DNA of 64,000 nucleotides, from positions 1 through 64,000 of the forward strand of contig JFHB01000061.1 of NCBI GenBank assembly GCA_000729835.1, written 5' to 3'. Source of the DNA: Atkinsonella hypoxylon (Eukaryota; Ascomycota; Sordariomycetes; Hypocreales; Clavicipitaceae). This document shows, one piece after another, positions 11,965 through 24,400 of this stretch. The translations under genes and the position numbers were made by a program. The stretch's first letter is position 1, and each line of letters opens with the position of its first letter. Below the pieces are notes generated by a model that did no database searches, was not told the DNA's origin, and saw only the letters and a list, made by a program, of their open reading frames with translations.

Positions 11965-12714
11965 TTAAGCAAAGATCAGCTTGAAGATATCGTTGTACAC
12001 AAAGTATTGACCGGCGGGGTCGCGGCTAAGCTGGAAGGACTGAGAGAAGTTCATGGGGCGCTCCTCGTCATCAACCTGCAGTGGCTGCGTTAGAATCTGA
12101 TCATGCCGTACAAGCTGGAGCGCTAGTGTTTGTTCATACCAAGAGCTGGCCCGTGACGAGGATGATGATGCCGCCATTATCATTAGAGGGCTGTGCATCG
12201 AGAGTAGAAATTTGGTGCCTGACCTTCTGGAAGGGGAGGCCCTGTGTAGGAAAAGGTCGCAGTCAGTAGTTTGATTCTCGCGTGGTGCAGAGGGTGCAGA
12301 GAGTGCACGAGTAGTTGGCTTACACCAAGCTTTTCAACAATGTTGTTGGCTCCGAGAAAAGAGGCAGACTCGAAGGTGAGCATAGAGTTCTCGCGCTGTT
12401 TGAGTACAACGTTAGCATCGGGCATCGTGGTCATATCAATCGTCCCAGCACATACGTAAAGGCTGGACAGGCCCTTGCGGTCACCGTCGAAAGTATTGTA
12501 GTAAAAATCGATGAATTGCTCTAACCCAAATAGTCAGATCTAGAAAAAAAAAAGAAAAAAAAAAAAAAGATAGTCGAAAAGTTGTGGTGGAAAGATATAC
12601 GTACTAGCAACGTCCTCGAAATCTTGAATCAAGTGGTTAGTCAGGTTGATGATACCGTTCCCCTCTCATGACGGCGCGATCCGCGCATAGCAGGACAAGC
12701 TTACTGTTGGCCAT
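11965..12714 (-). CDS. ntf2: Nuclear transport factor 2 (NTF2)
   Basis: Small homodimeric carrier that returns RanGDP from cytoplasm to nucleus and binds FxFG nucleoporins. Six exons (minus strand): 12714-12705, 12622-12605, 12520-12456, 12395-12324, 12241-12140, 12075-11965, all introns GT-AG. They join to a 125-residue protein, the family's characteristic length. The first exon is only 10 nt and the second 18 nt; together with exon 3 they give MANNFEDVAKQFIDFYYNTF, which is the NTF2 fold start. Later segments are RENSMLTFESASFLGANNIV, LPFQKVRHQISTLDAQPS, GGIIILVTGQLL and the C-terminal QYFVYNDIFKLIFA. Exon 1 ends M-A-N before a split codon, and every junction keeps frame and family sequence, so the model is well supported despite the tiny exons. 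Confidence 0.93.
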
Positions 12715-14420
12715 TTTGGGCGAGAATGTGGTTGCGCGACCAGGGCAATACGATGTGGGAAAGATGGAGAGGACAAGCTGAAGAAGCGTGTCGTGGCAGC
12801 AGAAGCTCGGATCGTTGGGTAGGTCGCAAAATGTGCCCGAGGATGAATGGCAACAAGACGGCCTCAAGTGCTCAAGTGCTCAAGTGCTCAAGTGCTCAAG
12901 TGGTGGGGGGGGGGGGGTGTGAGGGGCACAGTGCATATTTAACTCAGCGGGGGCATGTCGTGCAGGCTGACGTGTGTTGCTCCAGTACTAAAAGCACATC
13001 CACTCTACATCCACTCTATGGCAGATTTAATAAATGGCCGGACACAGCTTTCTTAACGGGGCGGTGTACTTAGCCGAGCAAGCTTGGACCCTCCACCCAA
13101 TAAAGAACTTGAAAGCTCCGTACATTTTTTAAGACTTCTCTTTTCTCTACCTCCGCTTCTTTATATCCATTGTGCCTCTGCGACGAGCACCATGCTGCAA
13201 CAAACCAGACGTTGATGACGAGCAATTCTGCACGCAAGTCCGTCTATTTTGCACCCTTCCGCCTTATTTCTCAATTTGCGGCATGAGGACAAGACGTCGC
13301 AAGTTTCTCAAATGTGCCTTAAAGGGACTGGAAAACTCCCCTTCAGAATTGATGGTAAGCATTTCTCACGATCAACTACGCGGGCACTGTACTCTTACTT
13401 CCACTGCAGTGGCCAGCGGCCATTGATTTTTATCTGATGACACAACATTCTTAAGAACGGCCAACTGAATTTCCATGTTGATTCTCAATTATCAAGCTCA
13501 ACAGTCTGACTTAAAACCATTATCTCATTTGATTACGCAAAGATGCTTTCATATCATAGCAATTGCTAACAGGCAAATCACAGTGTCTGGTCCTTGCAAT
13601 CCTGCTTGGAGCTCCTCTCCTTGACTTATCGTCTTGTCATGCAAGTACTTCGACTTGTCCCGTTCATTGTCAGAAACAAAACGTCAGCTCCCGTACGACG
13701 CTCAGAGGTAAGAAGTAGAGATTGTTAAATAAACTAGTATATGTGCAATGTCATGTCGTTGTAAGTCCAGATCATAGCTGATTAGTCCGCCAGAGAAGAT
13801 GTCACGGTGAATATAAAATCTCCTTGTCGCATTATTAGTCATGACTCCAATTAATACTATCGTGCAAATCGCTTGTCTCTCCCGCTCACGTACAAAAAAC
13901 GACGTGTCCACAGGAAGATGCAACTACAATGGACAACGCCTCCGCTCATAGGGTAGCCGAACTACCTCGAGTAGAACGATCCTCAAAGACCAGACTCCCT
14001 TACGATCCGTAGCAGTCATGGTATCTGGTGGACCTCCAGGCGTACTGCGCTTAGATTGGCTCCTCGACATCTGGGTTCTCTACCCAATTCGCCAGCAACC
14101 GGCTGAAACGGCCCAAATGACACTTTGCATCGGGCATATCCTATGGGACCACAGCAATCTTCCATACACTCACTTTTGTTTACCGTATCAACGTGCGATC
14201 CTTTCTTCGCCATTTACCTCCATGTCCAATGTCTCGCTCTCCACATGCCCTGTATCTAATTTTCCATTCCAAGTTTGTATTTGTCGCGCCCCAGGCTCTG
14301 TCAATGCCAACGAATTCCTAATGCGTTGATGCTCAACTGACGCTGGCCCATGGTTGTGGGTATGACAGAGTTAATGATGAGTCGCGAAAGTGCAAGATTC
14401 GAAACTCATACTCATCAACC
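12715..14420. other. Gene-free region upstream of ntf2
   Basis: About 1.7 kb with the ntf2 promoter at its left. It contains an 8-bp minisatellite (12863-12902) followed at once by a 13-nt G run (12905-12917). Several short open frames occur (for example 13172-13426 and 14018-14329) but none resembles a known family or has convincing splice context. Confidence 0.6.
12863..12902. repeat. 8-bp minisatellite in ntf2 upstream region
   Basis: Five perfect tandem copies of CTCAAGTG about 150-190 bp upstream of the ntf2 start codon, followed within a few bases by a run of 13 G residues. Confidence 0.95.
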
Positions 14421-16269
14421 TCATAGTTCTTCTTCCTCTTCAATCTTGGCCGGCGATGTCCCTGTTGCTGCAGGCTTTGAACTCGACGAAGTTGGGCCAG
14501 ACACAGCTGCGTCCAGGGCAGCGCTCAAGCTCTGCGTCGTGCCACACTTCTCTGCTGAGTCGGTGATGTCCACGCTAGGACGAGCTTTCTTCAAGGGGCT
14601 TCCCATGAGCGCTTCCGTCGATGTTTCAATGCCACCCTGCACAGCTCCGGGTGCTAGAAGACTCGGCGGGGCCTGAGGCGTGGGACTTTCTTCTGTTTGG
14701 CCCCGTTGGGATGTTTCTGGTGTGGAGTTGCTGTCTGGGTCTGCCGAGTGCGCTCTCTTAAGCTGTTTTCGACCAGAGTTAGTAGGGAGGGTGTGACAAA
14801 ACGTGAATTATGGTGCCGAATCTAGTGACACTTACATGTATCCGATTGACACCATCCGCAAGTTCACCTCCAAACTTTACATCTTCTGGCGCAAGATGGC
14901 CATCGGCATCCTTATCGTCGTCTTCCATTTTGTTAAGTGCATCACTCTCCTCGTCCTCGTCTTCATCATCACTATCCTCAGCGATGTTTGGGTTGCTCTT
15001 CTTTCGTGCCTTCTTTCGCCGACTAGCTTCAGAAGCTTGATCTCTGAAGGCCGAGAATCCGACAGTGCCGCCCGCCTTGAGGGGCCTGATGCTCGAAAAG
15101 TCGAGTTGGCCGGAGCGCCGCTTGGCGGACCCTGAAGTCGCTTGTGTGTTCTTTGATGGATTAAGAACACCAATTTTCTGCAACTGCCCTACGTAGATTG
15201 TCAATTTGAGTCTTTGAAAATGGTTCCCAGACATGTACATACTGTCGCCTCTGTAGAAAAATGTGAAGACAGCATACGGCTTGTCAGGTCCATCAATTCC
15301 AGTCACTGTCTGAGTGCTAATCGTCTTTGGATCCAGAGTTTTCGGTTTCGCGAAGCTAGTGGTATGCTCAACTTCTGCGTCGATGTTGTTGTCCGTATTG
15401 ACGGCGTAGTCATCATCGCCATCGTGAGCATCGAATTGAGGCGAATATTCGCCCTTCTTGATCTCGCCGGATGCTAGTACTCGAAACATGGCAACCTTGA
15501 TCTGGCCCGTAGCCTCTGGTGGTGAGTCGTCATCGTCAGACCACGAGTCTGAGTCAAATACCGCCTCAATGGGGGAACCGTCATCGGCGCCATAACGTAG
15601 CGTGTCTTTGCGTGGACCGGAAGCATCTACGCCGGCACAGCCTTCTTGTACTAAGGTCTGTCGCCGCCTGCGCTTCTCGAACTTTTGACGGCGCTTCTCT
15701 AGCTTCTCAGCCGCGTCGTGGCCCTGCAAATCCAATCCGTTGAGCCAACGTTCCAGACCAACTTCGCGGAACAAGAACTCTCTTTCGGCGAGACCACCGC
15801 CTTCGGAGTCAGGCACTTGTACCCAGCGGCTGTTGACCCATGTTTCCTCGCCCGGCCGTAGTAGAGTAGCTACCTCCTCTTTAGCTCGGCCATCGAAATA
15901 GATGTAGGCAGCGATTGTCTCATTTTCAGAATTCGTCATGGGGATATACGGAGTGACTATGCCAGCATACTTGCCCCGTTCCTTGCCCGAGCCAGGTTGG
16001 AGAGCGCCGACATACTGAGGCTTGGGATAAGGATTGCTTTCCGTGGCCTTGGGAGCGGAATATGGAATGGCAAGTCCAGGTGTCAAGAGTGTAATTGAGA
16101 TGGCAAATTTCGCAGGCTCCGGCTTGTTCGAGTCCGCGGTCAAGTTCGGCTGCGGCACAGGAATATAAGAGCTAATGCGGGAGACTCTCGATTGCTTCTG
16201 CATACCATACTCGGGCAGTGGGGCTCCATTTGCGTGAATGCTCACGGCAATGCCCTTGAAACAGGGCAT
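14421..16269 (-). CDS. Conserved fungal protein of unknown function (DUF7918-like)
   Basis: Two exons (minus strand), 16269-14836 and 14762-14421, joined by a GT-AG intron (donor CAT|GTAAGT, acceptor ACAG|CTTAAG), give 591 residues. The N-terminal half begins MPCFKGIAVSIHANGAPLPEYG and resembles the fungal proteins grouped as DUF7918; this family call is from memory and moderate. The middle has a basic stretch (EKRRQKFEKRRRRQT), then an acidic one, and the C-terminal third is charged and disordered, with PLKKARPS as a possible nuclear signal. A start at 16269 was chosen because it is the first ATG; the frame stays open upstream to a TGA near 16437 with no ATG. No enzymatic motif is visible. 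Nuclear or nucleic-acid roles are only inferred from composition. Confidence 0.75.
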
Positions 16270-17367
16270 GATGATGGGAGCAAGACGGGTCGACTTGGCT
16301 TGCAGAGGACGGTCCCTGTGCAAAAGAAGCGAGTCACCTAGTCCCTCGAGGCGCGTCGGCAGAGCCACGTCGTTGTCGGTTTCGAAACTGTCGAGCAGAT
16401 GGTGGGGGGTTGGGAAGAGAGCTCCTTGGTGATTTCAATGTTAGGATTTAGGTGGAGATTAGAGATTTGAGATTTGGAGCTGACGAACTGGTTGGTACAG
16501 TGGGTCCAGGCAATTCCGAGCAAGGCACTAAGCTAGTTAGCTAGTAATCCTAATCATTAATAGCACACGAGGCGCATGTGTCACGAAATTAGTGTGAACT
16601 GTGAACCTTCCAACCATGATTTCTCCCGCCAAGTTGGCAGCAGTTGCATTGTAACCTACAAATGGAGACAGGTTCACTGTAGGTTGTTGAGCATTATTCA
16701 TCACCTTAGTTAGGACCGTAGGACTAACACTTCCGTGCCGACCCACTACCTAGGTTTAAACCAATCAAAATAGCTTCGTTGATTTAAAGGTACCATCCCG
16801 CAGGAAGTCAGTCTCAGCAAACATCTGAGTTAGCACATGTGTACTTGTGAGAATCAAAAACAATTAGACTACTCCGCACACACATGACTCATTTTTTGGC
16901 GGCTTCCGACCGATCTATTGCCCTTCATCCACCACGTATCAGATCAGATGTATCTAGTCCCGTCTCTCTCATAAGGACTGCAATTCTTATTTTTCTGTCA
17001 GTCAAGGCATTGTCGCGGGAGTAATTATGTCTGAAAGAGTGAACATTGAAGTATGTTTTAATTTCGATTCGCATTGCCAAGGCTTTTTGTACAATTTTCT
17101 CTGTAAGAAGTGGTGACGTTCAACAGCCAGCCACTTGCATGTACCAACAAACAGAATCAAGCAAGTGAGACTGATCATTGAACGGCTACCGCAGCAATCG
17201 AAGGAAAAGAAAGCTGCATCGGTCGTGCTAGGACCGCACGAATCTGTGGCTTGTCAAAGACTGTAAAAAGAACTAGCATGGATTCGGCAAGAGCGTTGAG
17301 CGGTATGAAAAACGCGGAGCACAGCAGATGAAGCACAGCACACACACACACACCCATATATACATAC

Positions 17368-17402
<35 letters not shown>

Positions 17403-18889
17403 GCCAAATGTAATCGTGGGCGTCGGCGACGAGAGGTGGAGGCAACTGCAGCCTGACGTATTTGCCACAGTGATCTTAGATCAATAACCCCATAACCCCA
17501 TCTGGCAAGCGCGAATATAAGCGGCATCATTACGTTAAGACCAGACTTAATAGCAATTGTCCTATAATCTTTCGTTCCTAGATTTAACCATAATATGACT
17601 CAGCTCAAACCCCAACGTGCCACGGCATATCAGTGTAGCTTGCTAGTTTGCTCATGTGACAATATACCGCGGCTAGACAGGCATCCTGTAGTAATATATC
17701 AATCTGTTTCTGAGCAGCTGTCTGGGCTAAGATTCATGACGTAAGTGTTAATGACTATAAGTGCTAGGTTCAAGATAGCTGACATGAATGGAAAAATTTG
17801 ACGAGTGTCGATTACAAAAGAAGCAGAAAGTTACTTAAGCCACGGGTTTTTGAGACTAATGCTTTGACTAGATTTCAGATTTTTGCCGGAGCTGGTGTCT
17901 ACGAGAATCCAGGCTAATGGATAATTGTTCAGTCATAACGTAAGCTAGTCATCAAATTCTCAAAGAAAGAGACTTTTCTGACGTCATTCGATTCCTTTGG
18001 AATCACAGAGACTAGTTCTATTGACACGATAGAACAGAAAAATATAGGCACTGTGTGTAGTAATATATATGCCATTTTGACAGAGAAATCCAACGGCGAG
18101 ACTGTCGACGTATTGCATATCCTGTAACTGCTCGAACCTCAGGGATTATTCTTCAGAAGGTTAAGACAGAGCGGAGAGAAGAGTCGTGACATAGCTGGAG
18201 CAGGAGGGTCTGCACTTGCTGACCATCGACCCAGCTGTGCTTTGGGTCATGCAATCTAGTCATAGCCTGGTTCTGCTGGATTTAACCTTCATATACAAAA
18301 TAATAGTTTTTATACCAGTTTTCCAAGTCGCTAGGTGAATATGTTTGCATGTCCGTAGAAAGTCTTATTGGTTTAATAGAAGTACCGGGAAGAGGTCAAG
18401 CTATCGTTGATGGCTCGTGCGTTGATAGTACGACAAATCATGAAAGTCGGTTTAAGTGGGGACCAGGAGTTGTACCTTTCACTGCCGAAGCTACGTCCAC
18501 CCGACATTGTTAATAGGGTCTTTGAGGTGGTGCGTGAGATTCTATGATAAACTAAATACTTTAACTCGCATACTGTACAAACCCTAACTTGCAAACTATT
18601 GCATGCTATGAAGAGGCATGGTTAGGTATGCTGTTGGACACTATGCGGTAGAAGCTATCACTAACTGCTTAAACATGCGTTGTTCTGAATTAGGAAGTCT
18701 ATTGATGCATAACTATGAAAAAAAAATGAAAAAAAAAAGAAGTAGAAATCTATTAATACATAAACGAACTCTTTGATAAGTCTCATCAACTTCCGTCCAA
18801 GGTCTGAGATACGGAAACAACTAAAGCTGCTAAGTCGTAGTGTTTACTACGCGACTCGCCCAGAGACTAATGCGCCGAACTGTCAACCA
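16270..18889. other. AT-rich gene-poor region
   Basis: About 2.6 kb with no supportable gene. The right two thirds (roughly 16900-18900) is visibly AT-rich, with scattered TA-rich words and stop codons in every frame, the look of decayed or repeat-induced-mutated DNA. It includes a CA/TA microsatellite at 17339-17402. The left end must contain the promoter of the minus-strand gene ending at 14421. Confidence 0.6.
17339..17402. repeat. Compound (CA)n-(TA)n microsatellite
   Basis: A run of CA dinucleotides (about 17339-17353) passes directly into long TA runs interrupted by single C residues, ending near 17402. It is intergenic. Confidence 0.9.
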
Positions 18890-21416
18890 CTAGATGGGGT
18901 TAAGAGCATTTACACATCTAGCACCGTCATTGCCGTCACTCGAAGGACCCTGAGAAAACAATGCCGCATTGGTATTGGCAGTCACCTTCACCCTATAAAT
19001 CTTGCCACTAGTGTTGTCTGAAGCATACAGATATCCGTCTGCTGATGCCCAAACTGCTCCAAACAGGCCAGCCGCCGTGAAGCCTAAGGTTCGGTCGACC
19101 GTGAATGTAGCGCTAGTCGTGTCAAAATACAAGAGGTACACTTGATTGCCGCCGCTTGCGCTTGGATTCGCAAAAGTCTACAATCGAGCTCCAGCGCCAG
19201 GAACATACGCCCAGTCTCTGACGGATCCGATTTTGGCAGGATATGATATAGTTCCTCTGCAGACAATGCTGCCAAATGAGGAAGAAGCTTCGTTGGAAAG
19301 ATCGACTTGAGCCCACGCCATTGGGCCCGGTTCGTCTTGGGCATGCAAAGTGTAATACTGTCCAGACGGATTGATGTCGCCAACATATGAAGTGAATGGT
19401 AGCCCTCCTAGGAGTTGCGTCTGGCCTCCCGCTCCGACGCGAACCAAGCGTTGGTCGTTAGCGCCGCCAGCTAGGCATCCGTAGATATAGCTATCTTTGA
19501 TATTGTATCCTATAGCATTGAGGTTTGTGGCACCATAGACATTCATTTTATTATTGAGAAGAGTTGTTCGACCAGAAGCCAAGTTCACTTCGTAGAATTG
19601 TGTATTACCGCTGTTACCTTGCTGAACGAGATATCCTTGGACAGCACATGCAAGGGGCGTCGGTTGTGGCGTGACAGTGGTGATAATGACACTAGTAGTG
19701 CATGGGTGCACACAGGCAGGATTTGGACGAATTGTAGTTGTTCCAGCCTTCGGTCCGCCGGTCGTGCGTGTTACTGCAACATCTCGAGGCGTTGTAGTAA
19801 TGATAACGCTTGTGGTGCACAGGTGCACACAGCCAGCTGCTGGTGGAATTGTAGTTGTTCCAGGCTTCTGTCCGGACACTGTTCTTGTTACTGCTACATC
19901 TCGAGGCGTTGTAGTAATGATAACACTTGTGGTGCACGGGTGCACACAGCCAGCTGCTGGTGGAATTGTAGTTGTTCCAGGCACCTGTCCGGACACTGTA
20001 GTGGTTACTGCTACATCCGGAGGCGTAGATGACTGGCCTGGTGTTGTGGTAACGATAACGCTAGTAGTGCAAGGATGCGTGCAGTCGGCAGGAGGTGGAA
20101 TTGTGGTTGTTCCAGGAACTGTTCCAGGAACTGTAGTTGTTACAGCAGTATTGGGCGGAACTGACTGACTTGGCACAGTAGTAACAACTACACTTGTAGT
20201 ACAAGGAGCTGTACAATCAGATGGTGGCGGGATAGTTGAGGTGCCTGGAGCTGTTCCGGGCACTGTAGTTGTTACTGCTACACCTGGAGGCGTGGATGAT
20301 TGGCCTGGTACAGTAGTAACAACTACACTTGTAGTGCAGGGAGCTGTACAATCAGATGGTGGCGGGATAGTTGACGTTCCTGGAGTAGGTCCTGCAACTG
20401 TAGTTGTAATAGCAACATTTGCAGGCTGGCCTAATGTTGTAGTAACAACTATACTAGTAGTGCAGGGATGTATACAGTCAGCTGGGGGCGGTATTGTTGA
20501 CGTTCCTAGAGTAGGTCCTGCAACTGTAGTAGTAATGGCAACATCCGAAGGCTGGCCTGATGCTGTAGTGACAATTATACTAGTAGTACAGGGAGGCGTG
20601 CAGCCAGCCGGCGGCGGAATTGTTGACGTTCCTGGAGTAGGTCCTGCAACTGTAGTTGTGATAGCAACATTCGGAGGCTGGCCTGATGTTGTAGTAATAA
20701 CTATACTAGTAGTGCAGTGATGTGTACAGTCGGCCGGCGGCGGAATTATTAACGTTCCTAGAGTAGGTCCTGCAACTGTAGTAGTTACAGCAACATCCTG
20801 AGAAGACTGGCCTAGCGTTGTAGTAATAACAATACTAGTAGTGCAGGGAGGCGTGCAACCAGCCGGCGGTAGGATCGTTAAGGTACCTAGAGTAGGCCCA
20901 GGCACTATAGTAGTTACAGCAACATCCGGAGGCTGGCCTAGTGTTGTAGTTATAACTATACTAGTAGTGCAGGGAGGCGTGCAACTAGCTAGCGGCGGGA
21001 TCGTTGAGGTGCCTGGAGTAGGCCCAGGCACTATAGTAGTTACAGCAACATCCTAAGGCTGGCCTAGTGTTGTAGTAATAACTATACTAGTAGTACATGG
21101 AGGCGTGCAACCAGCCGGCGGCGGAATCGTCAACGTGCCTGGAGTAGGTCCTGGAACCCTTGTTGTCACGGCGATGTCCGGTAGGCCTGTCGGACGGCAT
21201 GTAGTATAGGTCCTGCGTCGAAATTTGAGTACCAGTGTAATTAGTAAAACCTGCTGCTGTGAAGTCTTACCTGAACATCGTAGATACTTCAGTTATTCCT
21301 GAGCAGACATACTCCACCGGTTGTGCCTCCACAGAAGGTTCACAGTCAGCATTGCAATTTGCAATCCATCCTAAGAAGCTGGCAAAAGCCACGCTTCTGT
21401 TGAGGTAATTTTTCAT
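18890..21416 (-). pseudogene. Secreted Thr/Pro-rich repeat protein with DUF6923-like domain, broken by two stop codons
   Basis: Minus strand. Exon 1 (21416-21271) encodes a signal-peptide-like start (MKNYLNRSVAFASFLGWIAN, then CNA before DCEPS). A 58-nt GT-AG intron leads to exon 2 (21212-18890), in phase. Exon 2 carries about twelve tandem modules of 38-45 residues, each with the pattern PGTSTIPPPAxCTxPCTTS then IVITTT. Each has two Cys, probably a disulfide. After the repeats is a globular domain starting GYLVQQGN, with LNAIGYNIKDSYIYG, GDINPSGQYYTLHAQDEPG and VRDWAYVPGAG, typical of DUF6923 proteins found in fungal cell-surface or secreted products. Two TAG codons interrupt one continuous frame: 21055-21053, inside module 1, and 19180-19178, inside the C-terminal domain, which then continues in the same frame to a final stop at 18890 (YLLYFDTTSATF, GAVWASADGYLYASDN). 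As read, the gene is inactive; assembly error or stop readthrough cannot be excluded. Confidence 0.75.
19690..21180. repeat. Coding minisatellite, ~115-135-bp unit, about 12 copies
   Basis: Tandem units of about 115-135 bp form the central repeat of the DUF6923-like gene. Units toward 21180 (the protein's N-terminal side) are most alike; those near 19700 are shorter and more diverged. Unit length is a multiple of three throughout, so the frame is held apart from substitutions. Confidence 0.9.
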
Positions 21417-24400
21417 CGGAGGAAAAGGAATACGAAAAAAATAACAAAAGTAGGCTCTTCGTAACGCAACTGAGTGAAACACTTTGTTGGGAAAGGCAAG
21501 GAAGAATCGACGATACCTTGATGCTGCTATTCATCTATCAAGGAATCTTTCTTGATCAAGGTATTTCTATCTTAGCATATTGCGTACTCAACCGGCGAAC
21601 CCATCTCAGGTGGCATAGTTTAACGGTAGGGTAAAGTCTAAAGGGCTAGACAGAAAGTTAATAAAAAGGAGTCCTGTATGTACCTAATACAGTAAGTTCA
21701 TAGGGATGGGCAAAACCGTTTTCTGAATTTAGTAAGTACCAGCCACTACCGAAGATGGACGGCTTGAAATAAGGGCTTGTTATTTGCATCTAGGTTTGAG
21801 TACAGCCGTCACTAGCATGAACTAGTACGCTGACGCCAGCCGGCGGATAAGCTGCTGTTGAAGTTGAATCAGCTGCTGCACATTGCAACGCTTAAATTAG
21901 CGCCAATCTTTTCGTCGTTGGCAAATTCCACAGCGGCTTTAGCAGCCAGTGATGGAAGAAGGTCTTGCTTCGTCATCTCGAATGTCGTCTGTAGCCCGTA
22001 CCCCGTACCCGGGCTCTCTTCAATTCGCGCCGAGACTCGACTTCCACTGCGAAGTCGAAAATTCGGCCTGACCGGACAGGCGGGGGAGGCGGCACATAGA
22101 TCTAGTATCCATGTCCATGCCACGAATAGCGCGAGCGAGAGCGGCAGATTCCATGTGTGACCATGTATGCGTGACTATGTATGCGTGACTATGTATGCGT
22201 GACTATGGCTATTGCTGAGGCTTCTCATGGAGATCACGTGCGAGGCGTGAGTTATTCAATGTGGCTGCATCACGGTTGCGAGCAGAGAAAAACCGGCATC
22301 GAGCAAGGAAGGGGTAGTCAATTTAATCCGCCGTTCGCTGTCCACTCCGATCCTGTTGCTGAAGGTCGGAATAAATTAACCCCCGCCCGCGTTGGGTAGG
22401 GTACCTAGGGCGCGCCTGCCAAGAATACGGCATCCACGATCTAAGTGCTAAGTGATCTAAGTGGGGTGAGTACTCCGTAGGCCGCCCTGAAAAGGTCAAT
22501 GTTAAGTTCCGACCCCTTGCCACCTAGCCCAGAGTTCACCATTCGGAGCAACCTCTTTGAGGACCAAGTACTCCGAACTGCATACCGATCCACGAGACCT
22601 CGAGAGACCTTCTAGTACTAGATAGCTAAATGTGGTGATTGAGATGTGCGATTTTCTCTTTGTAATTTGGATTATTGCCAGTAACTTGCATAATGGTGTA
22701 AATTGGTACGTAGGAAGAAGTATCGTCCATAGCGCTACTCTTGATCAGGCCATGACCCTTGTCAGTCAAAAGGAAAGGAAATAGGCCTGGTGAGAATACC
22801 TACCTTCGAGTCGCGCGATACACAATTTAGGTATGCACCGAACTCGGGCAAGCAAACAAATTCGGACAAGTACCTATTCTTCACGTTGCAGGCCCACACC
22901 TGACGCCGGAGAGAGCCCCACATGGGCATCGCCCCGCACACCACACTTAAGAGAAGGCAAGCTTTAATTATTAGTCAATACCAGCGTGCATACTGAATTC
23001 TACCTAGCCTCGTGACCGACATCGAACAGTTGGCGATTTATCAAGGAAAACAAACCCCGGCAATCAACCATGTTGAAGTAGGTTCAAATTATTGGAAATA
23101 TTTAATATTTCGGCTTGTCAATAAGCTTAATTGCGTGATGCGTGAGCATCTTACAACAGCTGCAGAGGTGTGAAGTTGGGCATTGTCCTGCTGGAACTAA
23201 ATAAAGGATCTACTTTACAAAGGCAAATGACCTTTCTCTAATGCCTGATCATAGCTTTGATGTTGCAGATTGTCACAATAAACAGCGTCATTCTCGTTTC
23301 TAATTTCCTGTTCATATTATAACCTGTAGAGTTAGTTGCATATGTTCTATAAGACTAGCAAATTCCTCAACATGTCTTGGAAAATTTGAACGATAACTAG
23401 ATAAGTTGCCATGGACAACGCGGCCGCACACAGCACGCCCCGCAGACCGTGACTGTTAGTTAATATGTGCTGGAAGCGCAGGAAGGCCAATTATTGCACG
23501 GATGTACTCCGTAGTCCCTATTTAAGTAGCATCCGTAATTACCTGCCCAGCACCACAGAATGGAACAACAAACCTTACACACACACACATTTTTTTTTTT
23601 TATTAGATCATTGGTCATCGTAACCTTGGCAGCAATTCCTCCCCTTTTCGGATCTATAGCTGCGTTTTTTTTTTTGTTTTTTTTTCACGTCTATGGGCTA
23701 GTCACAAAGTCAGCCAACATGCGCGAAGGCAACATCTGGGTCACGAATTGTCTAGCTGTCCAATCACAATGAGGGTCGATTAGAGGTACTTTGATTTACC
23801 TGCGAACTTCACTGCGATAGGAGTACCAGCAATTTCCTTTCATACAAAGAGGTGCATTGCATACATCGCAGCCACTTCGCGTCTTCTTTGGTGCAGGCAT
23901 ATTGCTGCATCGCGAGCCTTAGTTACTAAGAGGCCTTTTTCGCGTTTGGCTGGTCACGTGAGGCCTCCCCGCCACACCCTCCTTGAATGAATAGCCTGTG
24001 AGAGTCCCTCTCTCTCTTGCTTGCACTTTTGCTCCTATTGACATCTTACTTTGTCTCATCTTTTGTTTGCCCTTGCTGTAGTCAGTCAGAGAGATTATTG
24101 AGACCATTTCATTCATGGCTCGCCTCTACTGGGCATGTCCCATGATGATAGTACTATAGGAGTGCAAATCCCTACTAGTATCTACGAAATAAGATCTAGT
24201 CCTAGACTGCATTATAGCTTGGAAGATCCCCCTAGCTGGCTAACATTAGCTGTGGCCACGGCAGTGCTAGAATTGCTAAATGGGGCCTGATGTCACAGTC
24301 GTCAACTGATGGTTGTGACTAGACTTTTTGGTACAATGGTCAAAGCATTTGATCAGGCCTGAAGATTCTGTAATAGAGTAAGTAAACCTACCAGGCTGTG

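Noticed and set aside
19671..20720. Long plus-strand open frames antisense to the repeat gene
   Set aside because: They are the reverse reading of the regular repeat (Val/Gly-rich, periodic), with no start or splice context; open by virtue of repeat composition.
22157..22207. Regular short direct repeats resembling a CRISPR array
   Set aside because: Units are contiguous without unique spacers, and the organism is a eukaryote.
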